Shown: piece by piece, positions 60,459 to 64,000 of the stretch | Layout: every line of letters starts with the position of its first letter | How positions within the stretch are numbered: position 1 is the first letter of the stretch | From: Chloroflexota bacterium | GTDB lineage: Bacteria; Chloroflexota; Anaerolineae; CG2-30-64-16 | Length of the DNA: 64,000 nt | Direction: 5' to 3' | Assembly: GCA_026389845.1 (NCBI GenBank) | Contig: JAPLHB010000186.1 | Location: 1-64,000, forward strand | The notes under the pieces: generated by a model | Told to the model about the DNA's origin: nothing | Database searches by the model: none | Seen by the model: the letters and a program-made list of their open reading frames with translations, nothing else | Program-made: the position numbers and the translations under genes

Positions 60459-61409
60459 ATGCTCGATCTGGCCGGCTGGCGGGTGCGCCTGGCGTGTCGG
60501 CCAGCCGAATTTGCGGCCGAAACAGCCACGCACTACGCCCCGTTTGCCGCTGCCGGGGACGCATCACCCCATCTCACGATCGAGGTGACGCTGGTCGGGA
60601 ACGCGGCGGCTTCCGCGCCCGAGGCGGCGCAACCCGCGTGGAATGGGACAGTCTGGCTACTTGACGCGTCCGGTTTTTCTGGTAGAATTGACCTCGCGCA
60701 GGCACGCGCCGCGTTGACCCTGGACAGCGCGACGCCGCAGGTTCACCTGGAGTATTTCCTGCGAGTGCTGTTGGCGCTCCTGGCGCAGCACGAGGACGGT
60801 CTCTTGATTCATGCGGCCGGGCTGCTGATGCCGGCGACGGGCCAGGTTTACCTCTTCATCGGATGCAGCGGCAGCGGCAAGTCTACGGTTGTGCGGCTGT
60901 CGTCGGGAAAGGGCATCGCGCTCAACGACGACCTGATACTCGTCCGGCCCGAAGGCGGCGACTGGATGGCCTATGGCACGCCGTTCTGGAACGCCGAGAC
61001 AGGCGACCGTGCGGGGCAGACGGCCCGTGGCCTGGTCGCCGGCGTCTACGTGTTGATCCAGGATGGGGCAGTCTACCTGGAGCCGTGCTCGCCAGCCCTG
61101 GCGACCGCCGAGTTGGCGATCAATTGCCCGGTGGCGAACGGCGATCCGACCCTGGCGTCGAATCTGTTGGCTCGTTGCCGGACGTTGGCCGAAACCGTAC
61201 CAGTGCGCCGGTTGCACTTTCGGAAAGACCCCGACTTCTGGCAATTTCTACAGCCCGTCGCGGCGGAAGTGGGCGACGAGCATGCAACACGCAACACGCA
61301 ACACGCAACACGCAACACGCAACACGCAACACGCAACACGCAACACGCAACACGGAGTCATAACGCGTGCAACTCAATGATGTCCCGGCGCACGCCCCAG
61401 GAGTTGTGA
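60459..61409 (+). CDS. HPr-kinase/PEPCK-like P-loop protein of a RiPP locus
   Basis: 316 aa from ATG 60459; a GTG at 60420 is in frame but poorly spaced from its GGAG. P-loop GCSGSGKST at about 135-143 within VYLFIGCSG, followed by LNDDLILVRPEGG, as in HPr kinase-related proteins of peptide clusters (lasso peptide kinases, ScmC-like proteins). These phosphorylate a Ser of a peptide precursor or have unknown roles. The natural end is probably near FRKDPDFWQFLQPV (about 268-281). The last ~35 residues are encoded by a GCAACAC tandem repeat and run over the start of the PqqD-like gene. Forms a unit with the PqqD-like gene and precursor. Confidence 0.7.
   Translation: MLDLAGWRVRLACRPAEFAAETATHYAPFAAAGDASPHLTIEVTLVGNAAASAPEAAQPAWNGTVWLLDASGFSGRIDLAQARAALTLDSATPQVHLEYFLRVLLALLAQHEDGLLIHAAGLLMPATGQVYLFIGCSGSGKSTVVRLSSGKGIALNDDLILVRPEGGDWMAYGTPFWNAETGDRAGQTARGLVAGVYVLIQDGAVYLEPCSPALATAELAINCPVANGDPTLASNLLARCRTLAETVPVRRLHFRKDPDFWQFLQPVAAEVGDEHATRNTQHATRNTQHATRNTQHATRSHNACNSMMSRRTPQEL
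61284..61353 (+). repeat. heptanucleotide tandem repeat, 10 copies of GCAACAC
   Basis: Ten perfect copies of GCAACAC in 70 bp at the 3' end of the HPr-kinase-like frame, 13 bases before the PqqD-like start. Translated as repeating ATRNTQH. Since 7 is not a multiple of 3, gain or loss of one copy would change the reading frame and the stop used. Confidence 0.9.
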
Positions 61410-61654
61410 GCCGGTTGATTGACGGCGAGGCCGTGATCGTGCACCCCCGGCAGGGAGTCGTGCGGGTGCTCAACGGCGTCGGCTCGCGGCTCTGGGAGTT
61501 GGCAGACGGCCGGCGCAGCGCGGCCGAGTTGGCGGAAGCCATCACCCGTGAGTACGAGGTGGACGGCGCCCGCGCCTCGGCCGAGACGTTGGCCTTTCTT
61601 ACCGACCTGGCCGAACGCGACCTCGTGGTCGTGTCGGGTCGCCAAACCGAATAG
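61367..61654 (+). CDS. PqqD-like RiPP recognition protein
   Basis: 95 aa; GTG start with GGAG 9 bases upstream. PqqD winged-helix fold: VPAHAPGVVSRLIDGEAVIVHPRQGVVRVLNGVGSRLWELADGRRSAAELAEAI (read in parts), then the usual C-terminal helix and LAERDLVVV. These domains bind the leader of a precursor peptide and present it to modifying enzymes; in lasso systems this is the B1 component that grips a YxxP motif. The peptide 75 bases downstream carries such a motif. Overlaps the tail of the HPr-kinase-like frame. Confidence 0.82.
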   Translation: MQLNDVPAHAPGVVSRLIDGEAVIVHPRQGVVRVLNGVGSRLWELADGRRSAAELAEAITREYEVDGARASAETLAFLTDLAERDLVVVSGRQTE

Positions 61655-61729
61655 TCGCCTGGCAAGGTTAACTTGACCGGTCGCAGCCCATTGCAATCCC
61701 GCATTCATCATCCAGGCAGGAGGCATTCC

Positions 61730-61882
61730 ATGGAGAATATCGTCGAACAGAAGCAGGAACGCAAACCATACGAGACACCCGCCGTGGTATTCGAGTCCGC
61801 GCTTGAGGTACGAGCTGGGACGCCGATCCCCGGCTTTTTGAGTGATCTGACGGATCCGGCAGGCCTGCAGAAGCAGAGGTAA
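61730..61882 (+). CDS. RiPP precursor peptide candidate with YxxP leader motif
   Basis: 50 aa; strong AGGAGG 6 bases before ATG 61730 (the frame is open to 61673 without a start signal). Leader-like half MENIVEQKQERKPYETPAVV holds Y14-E-T-P17, the motif recognised by PqqD-like B1 proteins, followed by LEVRAGTPIPG. The C-terminal half GFLSDLTDPAGLQKQR could be the core; Gly31 and Asp38 are eight residues apart, a size seen in lasso rings, but the usual Thr before the core is not in the standard place. No Cys. Cyclase and protease genes are not in the window. Confidence 0.65.
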   Translation: MENIVEQKQERKPYETPAVVFESALEVRAGTPIPGFLSDLTDPAGLQKQR

Positions 61883-62074
61883 CCGGCCGCGCCTTCAGTG
61901 CCAGGCTCAACGAGTCCCCTTGCCTTTCTGCAAGACGACGTGCGCGTTATCGCCGGCCGTGCTTGCGCTGTCGGCGGACTTGTAGCGGTTGGGCTTTGAC
62001 GGCAGCGGGGAGCACGTGCGTTTTCGGTGGTCCCCACGAGTTGCATGGTGCTTGTTACAAAATGAGTGAACTGA

Positions 62075-62107
62075 AACGGGCTGGCGTGGGTGGCGCGCCG
62101 GCCCGTT
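62075..62107 (+). terminator. hairpin terminator after the precursor peptide gene
   Basis: AACGGGCTGGCG (62075-62086) pairs with CGCCGGCCCGTT (62096-62107), 12 bp with one G-T pair, followed by TTTGCTGTCC. Lies 193 bases after the precursor stop. The remainder of 61883-62203 has no gene I can support; a 23-codon open stretch near 61920 was considered too short. Confidence 0.5.
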
Positions 62108-62203
62108 TGCTGTCCTGTTGCGGCACGACTGGCGTGACAAGAAACATAGCGCGGCCTCCTGCCTCAACCGAACCCATCACCACAAAGGCACAAAAACACG
62201 AAA

Positions 62204-64000
62204 GTGGCAAAACACAAACCCGCTCCTCAAGCGAGCAAATCCGCCCCAAGCGGTAAGGATGCCGGGCTGAGACAGAACGGCCTCCGGGCGTTCCAGCGCA
62301 ATGATTTCACCACAGCCATCAAGGACTGGAGCCGGCTCAGCCTCAAGGCTGAGCCGGCCGCCGGGCCAGCCCTGGCCGAGGCGCACTTTCGCCGCGCGTT
62401 GAACACGGCTGACGCGGCGCAACGCAGCGCTGACCTGACGCGGGCGACCGAGCTGGCCCCCGCGGATGGCCGCTTCTGGTATCACCTGGGGCTGGCCCAT
62501 CACCGCGCCGGCCGGTTGGATGCCGCGATCGCGGCCTACGGTCGCGCGGCCGAGCACGGTTTTGCGCGCCGGCATCTGATCTTTGCCCGCGGACTGGCCG
62601 AGATCGAGCGTGATCCGCGGTTGGACGCCGCGACCCTCAACGCGGTCACCCGCGGTGACACGGCCGCGCTGCTGCCCATCGTGGCGCTGTTGCGCGGTGA
62701 TCCGCAAGCCGTGCTGGCTCCTGCCGCGGCCAACTGGTTCGAGCGCCTCAAGGGCCAGATTCGCGGAGATGCCATGACCGCACTGTGGCGCGGGCTGGCC
62801 CTCGTGGCGACCGGTCAGGCGACCGAGGCGGCGACGATGCTGGGCACGCGCACTAACTCGACGTTGCCGGGCGAGGCCGAGGCGGTGCGCATCTTCTACC
62901 GCGGGTTGGCCCTGGCCGCGGCAGGCGACCGGCCTGCCGCGCTGGTCGAATGGGCCGCGCTGCCCGAACGCGCCACGTCCACGCGCCTCCAGGTCGTTAT
63001 CGCCGCCGCCTACCAGGGGCAGGTGCGCGACGCGCTGGTCGCCGGCCGTTGGGCCGACGTGGTGAAGGTGACAGACGCGATCTTCGACCTGGCCGGCTCC
63101 TCCGCCGGCCAGCCGGAGCTGACCGCCGCGGCCGTGATGGCTCGGCATCGGCTGGCGAGCGAGGCCGTCGGCCGCGGGGCTTGGGCCGAAGCGATCCTCT
63201 ATTGGCAGCAGATGGCCGCCCTGTTGGAATCCACGCCGTCCCCCGGCCCGCGCGGCCCGATTTTGCACAACCTGGCGATTGCCTACGAAACGACGGAGCA
63301 GTGGGGGTCAGCCGCCGAGATGTGGGTGATCACCCTGAACACCCTGCCCCGACGCCAGACGAAGACGAAAAAAACGGCCGACGCGCCGATCGGTCGCATT
63401 GGCGACCTATCGGTGGCCGAAAAGCGCGCCTGGCTGCGCCGCCGCGCGCTGGAATGCTATCGCAAGGCCGGTCAGCTCGACCAGGCCATCACCCAGTACC
63501 GTGCGGCGATCAAGGCGGCCCCCGACGACCTGGATCTGCGCCTGGAGCTGGCGAACGCCTTGGTCGCCAACGACCAGGTCATCGCCGGCCGCAATGAGCT
63601 ACGGCGCATCATGGAGCGCGACCCGAATCATCAGGAGGCGCGCGTTAAGCTGGCCGAGCTGCACCAGATGCGCGGCGAAGTCTGGGAGGCCGAGCGGCTG
63701 CTGCACGAGGTTGTGGCCGCCGACCCCGACAACGCATCGGCGCGTCGCGGCCTGGTGGAGCTTTTGCGGCAGCGCGGCCACGGGCAATTCAATGCTGGCT
63801 ACCACGCCGGCGCGCGGGATGCCTACGCCGCCGCGCTCAAACTGGCTCCCGACGATGCAGACCTGCTGGCGTCCATCGGCTTCGCCGAGTTGCTGTCGAA
63901 CGACGAAGCCGCCGCCCGCGCCCACTTCGAGGAGGCCCTGGCCAAAGGCACACCCGCCGCCTATCTGCAGGTGATGAATCGGTGGGCCTCCTATGGCCGA
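62204..64000 (+). CDS. large TPR-repeat protein, 3' end beyond the window
   Basis: At least 599 codons, open at the right edge. GTG 62204 (MAKHKPAPQASKS...) is the most likely start; there is no ATG nearby and the ribosome site is weak. No signal peptide. Tetratricopeptide helices appear throughout: GLRAFQRNDFTTAIKDWSRL near the start, then ATELAPADGRFWYHLGLAHHRAGRLDAAIAAYGRA, and a denser block from about 420 on (QLDQAITQYRAAIKAAPDDLDLRLELANAL; LLHEVVAADPDNASARRGLVEL), each read in parts. Probably a scaffold for protein contacts. Whether it belongs to the RiPP locus cannot be decided from the window. Confidence 0.8.
   Translation, partial: MAKHKPAPQASKSAPSGKDAGLRQNGLRAFQRNDFTTAIKDWSRLSLKAEPAAGPALAEAHFRRALNTADAAQRSADLTRATELAPADGRFWYHLGLAHHRAGRLDAAIAAYGRAAEHGFARRHLIFARGLAEIERDPRLDAATLNAVTRGDTAALLPIVALLRGDPQAVLAPAAANWFERLKGQIRGDAMTALWRGLALVATGQATEAATMLGTRTNSTLPGEAEAVRIFYRGLALAAAGDRPAALVEWAALPERATSTRLQVVIAAAYQGQVRDALVAGRWADVVKVTDAIFDLAGSSAGQPELTAAAVMARHRLASEAVGRGAWAEAILYWQQMAALLESTPSPGPRGPILHNLAIAYETTEQWGSAAEMWVITLNTLPRRQTKTKKTADAPIGRIGDLSVAEKRAWLRRRALECYRKAGQLDQAITQYRAAIKAAPDDLDLRLELANALVANDQVIAGRNELRRIMERDPNHQEARVKLAELHQMRGEVWEAERLLHEVVAADPDNASARRGLVELLRQRGHGQFNAGYHAGARDAYAAALKLAPDDADLLASIGFAELLSNDEAAARAHFEEALAKGTPAAYLQVMNRWASYGR

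Noticed and set aside
61284-61353. CRISPR-like repetition
   Set aside because: Units are 7 bp without spacers; a simple tandem repeat, not a CRISPR array.
61907-61975. Short frame ending VIAGRACAVGGLVAVGL after the precursor peptide, considered as a second peptide
   Set aside because: No start codon with ribosome site and only about 25 codons; not supportable.

Overview
The window looks like a chromosomal segment of a GC-rich Chloroflexota (Anaerolineae/Caldilineae-like) bacterium. This is an inference from gene content: CUT1 sugar ABC systems, very large MalT/LAL and BTAD ATPase regulators, a GT87 membrane glycosyltransferase with a long N-terminal beta domain, corrinoid-type URO-D proteins, and a PqqD/HprK/YxxP-leader peptide locus. 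No rRNA, tRNA, CRISPR array or phage module was found.

Layout. (1) 0.1-0.75 kb: 3' end of comM, truncated upstream. (2) 0.8-25.9 kb: a catabolic island. A minus-strand array of 14 genes runs from an SDR (18.6 kb) down to galactokinase (2.0 kb): SDR, M20 peptidase, Gfo/Idh/MocA oxidoreductase, CUT1 ABC transporter, polysaccharide deacetylase, three creatinase-like M24 proteins without metal-ligand Asp pairs, a second M20, a URO-D methyltransferase-like protein, a D-threonine-aldolase-like PLP enzyme, and a galK broken by one in-frame amber codon. Flanking it are two plus-strand URO-D genes, a truncated fourth URO-D, a molybdopterin oxidoreductase, an MFS transporter and a nucleotidyltransferase-phosphohexomutase fusion. 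(3) 26.3-28.4 kb: truncated acyltransferase, radical-SAM and comM remnants around one intact alpha/beta hydrolase. (4) 28.5-39.3 kb: a xylo-/gluco-oligosaccharide module (LacI regulator with overlapping palindromic operators, CUT1 ABC transporter, GH8, GH3), then a GH36 alpha-galactosidase; degenerate comM pieces lie on both sides of the LacI-GH3 block. (5) 39.4-44.8 kb: GT87, a hydrolase with an internal deletion, small conserved proteins and an Old Yellow Enzyme. (6) 44.9-50.1 kb: a likely defence patch with a pentapeptide-repeat/TIR protein, a small PD-(D/E)XK-like protein and a one-polypeptide type IIG-like restriction-modification enzyme carrying an in-frame palindromic insertion, plus a remnant of a second such enzyme. 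(7) 50.3-58.8 kb: MalT-type and BTAD/AfsR-type regulators, a cohesin-like secreted protein, a secreted Cys-rich peptide and a SnoaL-like protein. The BTAD gene and the two small genes share a direct-repeat operator arranged like known SARP sites. (8) 58.8-64 kb: oxidoreductase and regulator remnants, a DinB protein, a MITE-like element, then a RiPP-type locus (HPr-kinase-like P-loop protein, PqqD-like recognition protein, 50-aa precursor with a YxxP motif) and the start of a large TPR protein.

How the genes work together: regions 2 and 4 import and break down small organic nutrients and plant oligosaccharides. Region 6 is probably anti-phage. Regions 7 and 8 are regulation plus small-peptide production. 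Remnants (three comM pieces, two URO-D/PLP pieces, Gfo/Idh/MocA, acyltransferase, radical SAM, methyltransferase, BTAD tail) mark the joints between modules and suggest assembly by repeated recombination. All functional calls come from reading the translated sequence; no database search was run.
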